A stretch of 36,019 bases of DNA from Bacillota bacterium (lineage in GTDB: Bacteria; Bacillota; DTU030; DUMP01): contig JAAYWY010000033.1 in assembly GCA_012516165.1 (NCBI GenBank), positions 1 through 36,019 of the forward strand, written 5' to 3'. The number at the start of each line of letters is the position of its first letter. Position 1 is the stretch's first letter. The notes under the pieces are model-generated. The model was given only the letters and a program-made list of their open reading frames with translations. It was not told the origin of the DNA and searched no databases. Made by a program: the position numbers and the translations under genes. Positions 15,794 to 25,748 of the stretch are shown one piece after another.

Positions 15794-16639
15794 ATGATTA
15801 TTGGAGCTCATTTATCCATTGGCAAGGGTTATCCAGCAGCGGCCCGGCAGGCGGTAAGCCTTCAGCTAGATGGATTTCAGTATTTTACGCGCAATCCTCG
15901 CGGAGGAGCAGTACGGGCTTTACCCGAATCCGAGGTACAGGAGTTTCGGCATGTGGTTGAGACCTTGGGGTTAAAAGCCAATTTGGCTCACCTGCCGTAC
16001 ACGGTAAACATGGGCAGTGATGATCCGCGGCTGCAGGACTTTGCTGTTATGGTAGTGCGCCAAGATATAGAGCGAGCGTCGGCTTTGGGAACACCATTTT
16101 TGGTAGCCCATCCAGGGCATTTTGGTCAAGCCGGGGTTGAAGCTGGGCTTATGCAAGTGGCAAATACCATCCGGATGGCACTGGAGGGGGCACCGACTGA
16201 CTCTGTATTTTGCCTGGAAGTTATGGCGGGGCAAGGACGAGAAATCGGCGGCCGCTTAGAGGAACTAGCGGCTATTATGAGTTTAGTAGGGGACAAAGCC
16301 GAGGTTGGAGTTTGTTTAGACTCGGCCCACTTGTTTGCTGCTGGCTGGGACGTGCGTAACCATGCTGGGATAGATGAGCTGATAGAAACCATTGACGCCA
16401 CCTTCGGTTGGGAACGAGTAAAAGTGATGCATCTTAACGATTCCAAAGTGCCGTTGGGCAGTCGCCGTGATCGGCATGAGCTCATTGGCCAAGGAGAAAT
16501 TGGCTTGGATGGGATTAAGGCAATTGTAAATCATCCCTATTTGAGGCAGTTGCCCATGTACCTTGAAACGCCGGTGAATGGTGATTACAAAAGGTATCAA
16601 CAAGAGGCTCAACTGGTGCGGGAATTGGTACGAGGATAG
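15794..16639 (+). CDS. nfo: Endonuclease IV (AP endonuclease)
   Basis: A Zn-dependent apurinic/apyrimidinic endonuclease of base excision repair. It is a TIM barrel with the family's metal ligands in order: AHLPYTVN, VAHPGHF, LEVMAGQG, CLDSAHLFAAGWD, MHLNDSK, DRHE and LETP. The start MIIGAHLSIGKG matches the usual Nfo N-terminus. I chose ATG 15794 because AGGGTG lies 6 nt before it; the track's GTG at 15785 is part of that site. Length is 281 aa, normal for Nfo. It has its own promoter, and the next gene (permease) follows 73 bp later, possibly in the same transcript. Confidence 0.96.
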   Translation: MIIGAHLSIGKGYPAAARQAVSLQLDGFQYFTRNPRGGAVRALPESEVQEFRHVVETLGLKANLAHLPYTVNMGSDDPRLQDFAVMVVRQDIERASALGTPFLVAHPGHFGQAGVEAGLMQVANTIRMALEGAPTDSVFCLEVMAGQGREIGGRLEELAAIMSLVGDKAEVGVCLDSAHLFAAGWDVRNHAGIDELIETIDATFGWERVKVMHLNDSKVPLGSRRDRHELIGQGEIGLDGIKAIVNHPYLRQLPMYLETPVNGDYKRYQQEAQLVRELVRG

Positions 16640-16712
16640 GATATAAATGGTGGCATTGGGTAAAATAGCTAGTAATACTGCTGCTAATAGTGATTGCTGG
16701 AGGTAATCATAA

Positions 16713-17588
16713 ATGGCCGAAATCAAAGCTGCATTTATAGATAGTTGGGCAGACACCAAAGGGATGCTGCCCTTACTTTTTCTACTTTTTATGGGGCTGG
16801 AATTCTTCCAGCATTATCGGGGCGAACAGCTAGGAACATTACTTCGCCGCGCTGGTGCGCTGGGACCGCTTTTTGGGGCTGCTCTGGGGATTATTCCTCA
16901 GTGTGGCTTTTCTGTGGTGGCAAGTTTATTGTACTTACAAGGTTATGTTACCCCTGGTACCTTGCTGGCTGTATTCTTATCCACATCGGACGAAGCTGTA
17001 CCGGTTATGTTGGCCCAACCGGATAAACTAGGTTTTATTGCTCCGCTTCTTGTGGTGAAACTGATCCTGGGTATAATAGGTGGTTATATTACCGACTTGG
17101 TACTGCTGCCTAAGTGGAAACCGCTGGACTATGCGCCAGCTAGTCAGGCGCTGGTGGGACATATACCAGGTGAGCATGCCCATCCTGAGCCGCCCATGGC
17201 CATAATCCGCCATGCTACCCACCAAACAGTGCAAATCTATCTGTTTGCCTTTTTGGCCACCGCAGCACTTACCTATGGTACTGAAAAACTTGGGTTTGAT
17301 CAGATGGCCAAATTACTTTTAGCTGGCAGTCCTTGGCAAATACCGCTGGCAGCAGTTATCGGTCTCATCCCCAACTGCGTCGTTTCCGTGGTCATAACCC
17401 AGCTATACCTAGAAGGAGCTCTGAGCTTTGGTGCTACCGTAGCTGGACTGGCATCAGCTGCCGGGCTGGGACTATTGGTCCTCTTTCGACATAACCGAAG
17501 TTGGGCTGATACCTTCCGGTTAGTGGGACTACTTTTTGGTTTTGCTTTAGTGGAGGGCATGATATTATCGGGAGTGCTTAATTTATGA
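16713..17588 (+). CDS. Putative ArsP_2-type heavy-metal exporter membrane protein
   Basis: A 291-aa membrane protein with about eight to ten hydrophobic segments. It contains an internal duplication: GIIPQCGFSVVASLLYLQGYVTPGTLLA in the first half and GLIPNCVVSVVITQLYLEGALSFGATVA in the second. That repeat, each with a Cys in the IP(Q/N)C motif, is typical of the ArsP_2/10TM putative metal exporters. A His-rich loop (GHIPGEHAHPEPP) joins the halves. The ATG follows GGAGG. The exported metal is unknown (manganese and arsenicals have been proposed for relatives). No metalloregulator is adjacent. Confidence 0.82.
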   Translation: MAEIKAAFIDSWADTKGMLPLLFLLFMGLEFFQHYRGEQLGTLLRRAGALGPLFGAALGIIPQCGFSVVASLLYLQGYVTPGTLLAVFLSTSDEAVPVMLAQPDKLGFIAPLLVVKLILGIIGGYITDLVLLPKWKPLDYAPASQALVGHIPGEHAHPEPPMAIIRHATHQTVQIYLFAFLATAALTYGTEKLGFDQMAKLLLAGSPWQIPLAAVIGLIPNCVVSVVITQLYLEGALSFGATVAGLASAAGLGLLVLFRHNRSWADTFRLVGLLFGFALVEGMILSGVLNL

Positions 17589-17727
17589 CCCGACCTGTGC
17601 CGGGAGTTTAAAAGTGACTTGATATTGACGAGTAAGGGGAAAATATGCTGAACCTATGAAGGAAAAACATTTAGTTGAGCAGAATATTGAAAGTGAAAAG
17701 AAAGAAGGAGATTGGGGGTAGGGGCTC

Positions 17728-18309
17728 TTGCTAGGTACTATAGTCCTGGCCTACCTTTTGGGCTCGATTCCTTGTGGGGTAATTGCTGGAAAGCTAAAGG
17801 GTAAAGACATCCAGCGTTTGGGAAGTGGCAATATAGGTACGGCCAATGCGGCTCGCGTCCTTGGGGTACCGATGGCACTTGCAGTTTTAGTTGGTGATGC
17901 TTTGAAGGGTTTTTTAGCAGTATATTTAGGCAAATGGTTAGGAGGGACACTCACAGCGGCCATCTTGGCAGGCCTGGCAGCTGTGTGTGGCCATAATTGG
18001 TCATTGTTTTTGGGATTTAGGGGTGGTAAGGGTGTAGCAACGTCCTTTGGTGCGTGCTTGGCTTTGTCGCCTGTGTTAGCTCTATCTTTGGTACCAATTT
18101 GGGTGGTAGCAGTAGCTCTGACCAGATACTCATCGTTAGGTTCTATCTTGGCTGCTGGTGCAGCTCCTTTTATGGCTGCTATTTTGCGATTGGGGTGGCC
18201 AATATTTTGGTTTGCAGTGGCTGGAGCTAGTTTAATTATTCTTAGGCATCGAGGCAATATTAAGCGTCTGTTGTCTGGGACCGAGTTGCGGTTAGGGGAT
18301 CGGTTCTAA
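17728..18309 (+). CDS. plsY: Acyl-phosphate:glycerol-3-phosphate acyltransferase PlsY
   Basis: Transfers an acyl chain from acyl-phosphate to glycerol-3-phosphate, the first step of membrane phospholipid synthesis. The 193-aa polytopic protein has GSIPCGVIAGKL, GSGNIGTANAARVLG, GHNWSLFLGFRGGKGVATSFG and a terminal RHRGNIKRLLSGTE, all conserved PlsY motifs. The TTG at 17728 is the first start after an in-frame TAG. The upstream GGGGGTAGGGG is the likely binding site. It lies 33 bp before a GlpP gene, so synthesis from glycerol-3-phosphate and its catabolism are linked on this strand. Confidence 0.95.
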   Translation: MLGTIVLAYLLGSIPCGVIAGKLKGKDIQRLGSGNIGTANAARVLGVPMALAVLVGDALKGFLAVYLGKWLGGTLTAAILAGLAAVCGHNWSLFLGFRGGKGVATSFGACLALSPVLALSLVPIWVVAVALTRYSSLGSILAAGAAPFMAAILRLGWPIFWFAVAGASLIILRHRGNIKRLLSGTELRLGDRF

Positions 18310-18342
18310 CCTCGGTGCTTTAGAGAGAGGAATAGAGGAATA

Positions 18343-18948
18343 ATGGATTTGCTGGACTATATCGAGGTCAACCCTATCATTGCGGCCGTACGCAATATGG
18401 GTGATTTACGGTCTGCTTTGTCGTCTACAGTACGGGCAGTGTTTCTTCTTACTGGCGATATTAATACTGTAGGTGAAGCGGTACGACTAGCGCGGCAATC
18501 CCATAAAGGTATCTATCTTCATCTTGATTTGTTGGAGGGCTTAGGTAAAGACAAGGCAGCAGTGCATTTTTTGGCCCAGAAAGTTCGGCCCGATGGGGTT
18601 ATCACAACCCGTAGCTATCTTATTCAGGCAGCCAAAGCAGCGGGCTTATATACTATTCAGCGTATTTTTATTTTGGACTCACTGTCGGTCAAAACCGGGG
18701 TGGCTAGTGTGCAGAGTACGCAGCCAGATGCGGTGGAATGTCTTCCTGGTATATTGCCGCGAGTGTTCGGCGAATTAGTTCAGGAACTGGATCGACCTAT
18801 TATTGCTGGTGGTTTGTTGCAGTATCCAGAAGAGATGCGGGCGGTGTTTAATTCTGGGGTAAAGGCGGTATCGGTTAGTAAAAAAACTTTTTGGAATTTG
18901 TTCCATACCAAGGAGGAATTTTTACGGTTTTGCCGAATACCTTGTTAG
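18343..18948 (+). CDS. glpP: Glycerol-3-phosphate-responsive antiterminator GlpP (copy 1)
   Basis: An RNA-binding antiterminator that, with glycerol-3-phosphate, lets RNA polymerase read through leader terminators of glp genes. The 201-aa TIM-barrel-like protein shows NPIIAAVRNM, LLTGDI, YLHLDLLEGLGKDKAAV, PDGVITTRS, LPGILPRV and IIAGGLL, the GlpP pattern. The ATG follows GAGGAAT. It lies between plsY and glpK, and a long leader terminator precedes glpK, which is its expected target. A second, clearly diverged copy sits at 24035, so the two probably differ in target or ligand response. Confidence 0.95.
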   Translation: MDLLDYIEVNPIIAAVRNMGDLRSALSSTVRAVFLLTGDINTVGEAVRLARQSHKGIYLHLDLLEGLGKDKAAVHFLAQKVRPDGVITTRSYLIQAAKAAGLYTIQRIFILDSLSVKTGVASVQSTQPDAVECLPGILPRVFGELVQELDRPIIAGGLLQYPEEMRAVFNSGVKAVSVSKKTFWNLFHTKEEFLRFCRIPC

Positions 18949-19051
18949 TAACTAGTTAACGGCGCACACACATCTGTATGCTTTAGCTGATGTAGCAAAT
19001 AAATCAGATTTAGCCAGAAAAAGTAAATACTGTGGACGGAGAAATGGAGAA

Positions 19052-19104
19052 AGTCCTATCCTAGGTTCATTTTTTATAAATGAGCCTTGGGTAGGGCTTT
19101 TGTT
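19052..19104 (+). terminator. glpK leader terminator, likely GlpP target
   Basis: AGTCCTATCCTAGGTTCATTT pairs with AAATGAGCCTTGGGTAGGGCT, with several G-U pairs and one mismatch, followed by TTTTG. It lies 100 nt before glpK and after glpP, the position of GlpP-controlled leader terminators in Bacillus. Control by GlpP is inference. Confidence 0.8.
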
Positions 19105-19191
19105 ATCTCCGGCCAAGTGGTAGGAAGGAGGTGTATTAGGAAAATTCATAATAAAAATGCTTGATAGAATCTAGTATTATAATTAATTTAA

Positions 19192-20697
<1,506 letters not shown>

Positions 20698-20765
20698 GGG
20701 TAGCTTGGTAACAATAGTAAATATTAACCAGTTGCAGCAAAATTTGTAGCAGGTGGCAGGAGAAA

Positions 20766-20829
20766 AAAGCCACACCCTATTTTATGGTCACAGCCCAGGT
20801 CTCGTCATTGTTTGTGTGGGTGTGGCTTT
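20766..20829 (+). promoter_or_regulatory. Leader hairpin between glpK and the G3P dehydrogenase gene
   Basis: AAAGCCACACCC (20767-20778) pairs perfectly with GGGTGTGGCTTT (20817-20828) around a 38-nt loop. The right arm resembles the glpK leader terminator (GGGTAGGGCTTTT), but only TTTG follows. It may be a second GlpP-responsive attenuator or a processing stem. The ORF track's start at 20784 lies inside it. Confidence 0.65.
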
Positions 20830-20864
20830 GTATACTCTGCCAGCCGGACAAAGGAGGTTCTACA

Positions 20865-22349
20865 ATGGAAAGACTGAAGGCGGACGTGGTGGTCATCGGT
20901 GCTGGTGTTACCGGTACAGCGGTGGCCCGTGAGCTGGCCCGCTATCAGCTGAAAGTATTTTTGGTGGAAAAGCATCCTGATGTGGCTTGTGGTTGCACCA
21001 AGGCCAACACAGCCATTGTGCACGCGGGCTACGACGCGACGCCCGGGACTTGGAAAGCTAAACTCAATGTCCGGGGGGCTGCAGTTTACCCTCAGGTGTG
21101 TCGAGAATTAGAAGTAGAGTTTAAGCCTACAGGATCGTTGGTAGTGGCTTTGGCCGAGGATCAAGTGCCCCACTTGTATGAGCTATTAAACCGGGGCTAT
21201 GTTAATGGGGTGCCCGATCTCAAGGTTATTGGTCGGGACGAATTGTTGGCTAAGGAACCATATGTAAACCCCAAAGCAGTGGCGGCCCTGTGGGCTCCTA
21301 CCGCCGGATTGGTCAATCCTTGGGGGCTGGCTATTGCCCAAGCCGAGAATGCAGCTGAAAATGGAGTGGAAGTGTTGCTGGGAGCACCGGTGGTAGGAAT
21401 AGATGTAACAGACGGACTTGTTACAGCGGTACAAACACCAGATGTAATTATTGAAACCCGTTATGTGGTGAATGCTGGCGGAAGGTATTCTGATGAAATT
21501 GCCCGGATGGTGGGCCAAGATGACTTTCGCATTGTTCCGCGCAAAGGAGAATACTATGTATTTGATAAGCGCTTTGGTTATATGGCCAATTGCCCGCTGT
21601 TTCCGGTACCGACCGCCATATCTAAGGGTATTTTGGTTACACCGTCGGTGGACAAAAACTTGTTAATTGGTCCTAATGCCCAAGATCAGGAAGACAAGGA
21701 GGACTTAGACACTACAGCCGAAGGCTTGCAAGAAGTGCTCAGCGAAGCGCTCACCATGATGCCCGATCTTCCTGTAAAAGATGCTATTACTAATTTTGCT
21801 GGACTAAGAGCAGTAGCTAGACCCAGTAATGATTTTGTCCTTGGTCCAGCTCCAGGTGTGCCTAATTTTATTAATGCTGCTGGTATTCAATCGCCAGGGT
21901 TAACATCTGCACCGGCAGTGGCGGAAGTGGTTCGTGATTATCTTCAGATGGCTGGTTTGGAGTTAAAGGGGAAGAAGAAGTTCAATCCCTTCCGCAAAGG
22001 GATTGTCACCTTCCGAGATAAGAGCCATGAAGAGCAGGCCCGACTTATTCAGGAGGATCCTCGTTATGGCCAAATTGTTTGCCGTTGCGAGACGGTAACC
22101 GAAGCAGAAATAGTCCAAGCGCTTAACCGACCGATTCCTTGCACCACCATTGATGGGGTTAAGCGGCGTACCCGTGCTGGTATGGGGCGCTGCCAAGCGG
22201 GTTTTTGTACACCGCGGGTAGTGGAGATAATGGCTCGGGAGCTTGGGCTCAGCTGGGATGAGATTACCAAAAAGGGCGGCGCTTCCCGGTTGCTCTTGGG
22301 GCAGACGAAGTGCTCAGCTGCCGTAAAGGGGGCAGGGAAAGATGCGTAG
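20865..22349 (+). CDS. Anaerobic glycerol-3-phosphate dehydrogenase, GlpA-like, with BFD domain
   Basis: A FAD enzyme that oxidises glycerol-3-phosphate to dihydroxyacetone phosphate. The N-terminal dinucleotide fold is VVVIGAGVTGTAVARELARY. The DAO-type core includes TKANTAIVHAGYDATPGTWKAKLNV and FAGLRAVARPSNDFVLGP. The C-terminal BFD-like domain has the four Cys of a [2Fe-2S] centre in VCRCETV and GRCQAGFC. The ATG at 20865 follows AAGGAGG; the track's extra 27 residues lie in leader RNA. It overlaps the next gene by 8 bp. Together with the two genes that follow it forms the three-part G3P oxidation module seen in anaerobes in place of GlpD. Confidence 0.9.
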   Translation: MERLKADVVVIGAGVTGTAVARELARYQLKVFLVEKHPDVACGCTKANTAIVHAGYDATPGTWKAKLNVRGAAVYPQVCRELEVEFKPTGSLVVALAEDQVPHLYELLNRGYVNGVPDLKVIGRDELLAKEPYVNPKAVAALWAPTAGLVNPWGLAIAQAENAAENGVEVLLGAPVVGIDVTDGLVTAVQTPDVIIETRYVVNAGGRYSDEIARMVGQDDFRIVPRKGEYYVFDKRFGYMANCPLFPVPTAISKGILVTPSVDKNLLIGPNAQDQEDKEDLDTTAEGLQEVLSEALTMMPDLPVKDAITNFAGLRAVARPSNDFVLGPAPGVPNFINAAGIQSPGLTSAPAVAEVVRDYLQMAGLELKGKKKFNPFRKGIVTFRDKSHEEQARLIQEDPRYGQIVCRCETVTEAEIVQALNRPIPCTTIDGVKRRTRAGMGRCQAGFCTPRVVEIMARELGLSWDEITKKGGASRLLLGQTKCSAAVKGAGKDA

Positions 22350-23619
22350 TATAAAGTACGATGTGGTAGTAATTGGAGCTGGACCGGCCGGCTTGGCGGC
22401 TGCTTCCCGTGCCAAGGCCATGGGTGTAAAAAGAGTGCTGCTGGTGGACCGAGATCGGGAACCGGGCGGTATTTTGCAACAGTGTATTCACAACGGTTTT
22501 GGCCTCCATTTATTCAAGGAAGAGCTTACGGGGCCTGAGTACGCATATAAATTTATTGAGGAGAGCTATGCTTCTGGCGTAGAATTTTTGATGAATACTA
22601 TGGTGCTTACGATACAGCCTGACCGCCAAATTTATGCCATAAATCGGAAAGTAGGGATGCTTAAGATCGAGGCTCAGGCTATTGTGCTGGCCATGGGATG
22701 CCGGGAACGGAACCGGGGAGCAGTGACTATTCCCGGTAGCCGACCGAGCGGTATCTTTACCGCTGGCACTGCTCAACGTTTTGTCAATATGGAAGGTTAT
22801 ATGCCTGGGCGTCACGTGGTGATCCTAGGTTCAGGGGACATCGGTCTTATCATGGCACGGCGATTTACTTGGGAAGGGGCCAAAGTAGAAGGCGTATTTG
22901 AAATCATGCCTTATTCCAACGGCCTGAACCGCAATATAGTGCAGTGCCTTAAGGACAACAACATACCTCTTCATCTTAGCCATACGGTGACTAAAGTCCA
23001 TGGCAATGAGCGGATTGAGGCAGTTACGGTTTCCCAGGTAGATGAGCACTTTACTCCTTTATCTGGTTCAGAACAGGTAATACCTTGTGACACCTTGCTC
23101 CTATCGGTAGGTCTTATTCCGGAGAATGAGCTTAGTCGCGATGCTGGTATTCATATTGATCCGGTAATAGGGGGTCCAGTGGTTACTGATGAGATGGAGA
23201 CTACCTTGGCAGGCGTGTTTGCTTGTGGTAACGTGGTCCATGTGCATGACCTGGTAGATAATGTAACCCGCGAAAGCTGGCTGGCTGGTGAGGGGGCAGC
23301 GCGGCTGGTACTAGGACAACAACCGACAAGGGATCTAGTGACCACTAAAGCTGGCTCAGGGGTTCGTTATGTGGTACCACATAAGATACATGTGGAAAAT
23401 CTAGCTACCAGAACCACCACACTTTATCTTAGAGTTTTGCAACCAGAGGAGAATGTAAGAGTAGAGCTGGTCTCAGGGACTAAATCGTTGTTTAGCGTAC
23501 ACCAACGGGTAGTGCGCCCGGCCGAAATGGTGAGCATTAATGTACCACCAAAACGTATTACGGCTACTGCTGGGGAAGAACTTATGGTTCGCCTGGTAAG
23601 GGAAGGTGACAAGGCATGA
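22342..23619 (+). CDS. FAD-dependent pyridine nucleotide-disulphide oxidoreductase, partner of GlpA-like protein
   Basis: A 425-aa flavoprotein with the FAD motif VVVIGAGPAGLAAASRAKAMG, a conserved EPGGILQQCIHNGFG and an NAD-binding fold at VVILGSGDIGLIMARRFTWEGAKV. FAGN-like ACGNVVHVHDLVDNVT lies near the end of the flavin core. It resembles the small-oxidoreductase subunits encoded next to anaerobic G3P dehydrogenases and probably passes electrons from the GlpA-like subunit to a pyridine nucleotide or ferredoxin. The start overlaps the GlpA-like stop by 8 bp, and its own stop overlaps the DUF1667 start as ATGA, so the three are translationally coupled. The electron acceptor is not shown by sequence. 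Confidence 0.87.
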   Translation: MRSIKYDVVVIGAGPAGLAAASRAKAMGVKRVLLVDRDREPGGILQQCIHNGFGLHLFKEELTGPEYAYKFIEESYASGVEFLMNTMVLTIQPDRQIYAINRKVGMLKIEAQAIVLAMGCRERNRGAVTIPGSRPSGIFTAGTAQRFVNMEGYMPGRHVVILGSGDIGLIMARRFTWEGAKVEGVFEIMPYSNGLNRNIVQCLKDNNIPLHLSHTVTKVHGNERIEAVTVSQVDEHFTPLSGSEQVIPCDTLLLSVGLIPENELSRDAGIHIDPVIGGPVVTDEMETTLAGVFACGNVVHVHDLVDNVTRESWLAGEGAARLVLGQQPTRDLVTTKAGSGVRYVVPHKIHVENLATRTTTLYLRVLQPEENVRVELVSGTKSLFSVHQRVVRPAEMVSINVPPKRITATAGEELMVRLVREGDKA

Positions 23620-24005
23620 GTACTATTTATGAACTAACCTGCATTGCTTGTCCAATGGGATGTCAAATAAAGACGAAAGTCCAGCAGGATAAGATCATAA
23701 GCATAAAAGGTAATTCCTGTAAACGAGGAGAATTATATGCTCAAGATGAAATTTTCCGACCAATGAGGGTGATTACGAGTACAGTCCGTGTTCAGGGCGG
23801 TGTATTGCCAGTGGTTCCTGTGCGAACAGCTGAGCCCATACCGAAGGATAAAATTGGGGTAGCCTTGCAGGAGATAGCTTGCATAACTGTTACTGCCCCG
23901 GTTAAGTTCCACCAAGTAATAGTTCCGAACATTGCCGATACCGGGGTGTCAGTTGTAGCTAGTCGTCCTCTAGCAGCTAAAGAAGGTGGCGAAAAAACAG
24001 CCTAA
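23616..24005 (+). CDS. DUF1667 protein, likely iron-sulphur subunit of the G3P oxidation module
   Basis: A 129-aa protein matching DUF1667, a family found beside anaerobic G3P dehydrogenase genes. The N-terminus has CIACPMGC and, about 20 residues later, NSCKRGELYA. The C-x2-C-x3-C...C spacing is like the [4Fe-4S] sites of molybdopterin oxidoreductases, so a cluster is likely (inference). The rest, with PVVPVRTAEPIPKDKI, forms a small beta-rich domain. It overlaps the upstream flavoprotein by 4 bp. It would be a short electron-transfer subunit joining the two flavoproteins to their acceptor. Confidence 0.9.
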   Translation: MSTIYELTCIACPMGCQIKTKVQQDKIISIKGNSCKRGELYAQDEIFRPMRVITSTVRVQGGVLPVVPVRTAEPIPKDKIGVALQEIACITVTAPVKFHQVIVPNIADTGVSVVASRPLAAKEGGEKTA

Positions 24006-24034
24006 GCCGAGGAAGGTAGGGGAGGGAGAACACT

Positions 24035-24667
24035 TTGACAGAACTGGAGCGTCAGTTAAAGACTCGGCCGATCATGGCGGTTATCCGTGATGATGTAAGT
24101 CTGGAATTAGTGTTAAAATCGTCGGTATGCTGTGTTCTCCTGGCCTACGGCGATCTAGTGAGTATTGGTCCGACAATTCGTCGGCTTAAGGCAGCGGAAA
24201 AGTTGGTATTCCTTAATTTCGATATGATCGATGGTCTCGGTGCTGATCATGCGGCAGTACGTTTTGTGGCCCGCCGTACAGAGCCACATGGTATTCGCAG
24301 TACCCGGAGCCAGATCATTAAAGCAGCGCATAAGGAACAACTTTTTACCATCCAGAGTCTATTTTTGCTTGATTCATTAGCATTAAAAAATGGTCTCAAT
24401 TCAGTAATTAACTGTTCACCCACGGCGGTGGAAGTGCTTCCGGGGATTATGCCTCGGGTTATTCGTGATATAAGTGAACGGTGTCCTTTGCCTCTTATTG
24501 CCGGTGGCCTAATTCGTAGCCGCATAGAGGTCCAAGATGCTTTGGTGGCAGGGGCAGTTGGCTGTGCTACTACTGACCGTACTCTCTGGGATTTGAACCG
24601 TTGTGTCAAGGGAGGCGATATCAAAGCAAACGATTCCCAGCGTACACCAATATTGCACTACGCATAA
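24035..24667 (+). CDS. Glycerol-3-phosphate-responsive antiterminator GlpP (copy 2)
   Basis: A second GlpP-family protein, 210 aa, aligning along its length with copy 1: RPIMAVIRDD, NFDMIDGLGADHAAV, STRSQIIKAA, SLFLLDSLALKNG, VLPGIMPRVI and IAGGLI. The two are homologous but well diverged, so this is not a recent duplication. The TTG at 24035 follows GGGGAGGGAG. It lies 29 bp after the DUF1667 gene and 29 bp before the membrane protein gene, so it is in the operon it may control. GHGIRSTRS replaces the PDGVITTRS loop of copy 1 in shape (HGIRSTRS), so ligand binding could differ. Confidence 0.9.
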   Translation: MTELERQLKTRPIMAVIRDDVSLELVLKSSVCCVLLAYGDLVSIGPTIRRLKAAEKLVFLNFDMIDGLGADHAAVRFVARRTEPHGIRSTRSQIIKAAHKEQLFTIQSLFLLDSLALKNGLNSVINCSPTAVEVLPGIMPRVIRDISERCPLPLIAGGLIRSRIEVQDALVAGAVGCATTDRTLWDLNRCVKGGDIKANDSQRTPILHYA

Positions 24668-24696
24668 ATTAAGATTATAGAGGGAGGCGTACGGGG

Positions 24697-25569
24697 ATGG
24701 CAATTGACATTGGGTATTTAGCAGCGTCCTTTGGTGGCGGTGTTTTGGGTGCCTGCTTGGGGGGATTACCAGCCTTTATTTTGACCGGATTTGTAGTGAT
24801 GGTGGGTGTAGCAGCTAGTTTCTTTGGTGGACCCGAGGCAGCTAATATTATAAACGGTGTTGCTTTTGGTCCGGTTCTAGGTCCCTATGTGGCTTTTGCT
24901 GGCGGCGTGGCTGCGGTTACCTATGCTTCTAGTCGTGGTTTTGAGGTGGCAGGCAAAGATATTGGTACTCCGTTGGCTCAGTTGAATAATCCCAGTGTCT
25001 TGTTTGTAGGTGGTATCTTTGGCGTTATTGGTTATCTACTAGTTACTCTTTGGAATACCTTGGGCCTAAAGACGGATACAGGTGGATTAACTGTGGCTAT
25101 TTCGGCCATTATTGCTCGAGCTGTATTTTATCAGGAAGGCCCCTTTGGTACGTTAACCGAAGAGGCGAAAGCCAAAGGTGGCTTATTTGCTGTTACCGAA
25201 GGCCATTGCTGGCTGCCGTGGCAGAGTGATTGGGGCCAGGTAGCCTTGATTGGTGTAGGATTCGGATTAGCAGCAGGTCTAGTAGGTATTGTTACTGGTC
25301 AGCCAGTGCTGGCGTTTGGTATTAGTGCTGCTTCGTTGGTGTTTTTGCGGTTTGCCCCTGGTTTCCCGGTAACACACCACATCACACTTCCTGCAGCTAC
25401 CGCTGCGTTGGCCACGGGAAGTGTGTGGATGGGCGGCCTATTTGGGTTGCTGGGTGCTATTTTGGGTGAAGTAGCAGCTCGTTGCTTCTTTAACTATGGC
25501 AAAAACCATATTGATCCGCCAGCCGTGTCGTTGGTAATCACTAATACTATCATTCAGCTATTACTATAG
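24697..25569 (+). CDS. Unrecognised polytopic membrane protein closing the glycerol operon
   Basis: I do not recognise the family. The 290-aa protein is Gly/Ala-rich with about eight hydrophobic segments, no signal peptide, and few charges. Distinct motifs are EGHCWLPWQSDWGQ in a central loop and PVTHHITLPAATAALATGSVWMGG before the last segments. The start ATG follows GAGGG. It follows GlpP copy 2 by 29 bp and ends at a strong terminator, so it is the last gene of the glycerol operon. No GlpF or GlpT is present in the window, so a glycerol or glycerol-phosphate transport role is a reasonable guess from context only. Confidence 0.75.
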   Translation: MAIDIGYLAASFGGGVLGACLGGLPAFILTGFVVMVGVAASFFGGPEAANIINGVAFGPVLGPYVAFAGGVAAVTYASSRGFEVAGKDIGTPLAQLNNPSVLFVGGIFGVIGYLLVTLWNTLGLKTDTGGLTVAISAIIARAVFYQEGPFGTLTEEAKAKGGLFAVTEGHCWLPWQSDWGQVALIGVGFGLAAGLVGIVTGQPVLAFGISAASLVFLRFAPGFPVTHHITLPAATAALATGSVWMGGLFGLLGAILGEVAARCFFNYGKNHIDPPAVSLVITNTIIQLLL

Positions 25570-25633
25570 TGTTGGTTTTTAGCAGGGGCTAAAATGATTA
25601 ATAATTTTAGGTAAAGAACCAAGTGTAATTTTA

Positions 25634-25665
25634 GCCAGTGGCCTTCTTCAGGTCACTGGCCTTTG
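25634..25665. terminator. Terminator of the glycerol operon
   Basis: GCCAGTGGCC pairs with GGTCACTGGC (one G-U pair) around TTCTTCA, then CTTTG. It lies between convergent units and may also stop the minus-strand iron/MFS transcript. Confidence 0.82.
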
Positions 25666-25748
25666 ATATCTGCAGCAAAGATGAGCCGGTAGTTAACTGG
25701 AAAAGGCATGGAATACAGGCTCAGCTGTCAGAAAAAAGTGCAGGTTTC

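Noticed and set aside
16126-16759. Minus-strand ORFs of 119 and 147 aa over nfo and its 3' flank
   Set aside because: They are shadows of endonuclease IV, which has all its metal-ligand motifs.
17656-17721. 21-codon charged ORF directly before plsY
   Set aside because: No ribosome binding site; its end merely coincides with the plsY upstream site.
17751-18257. 168-aa minus-strand ORF over plsY
   Set aside because: Antisense shadow of plsY with biased composition and no start signal.
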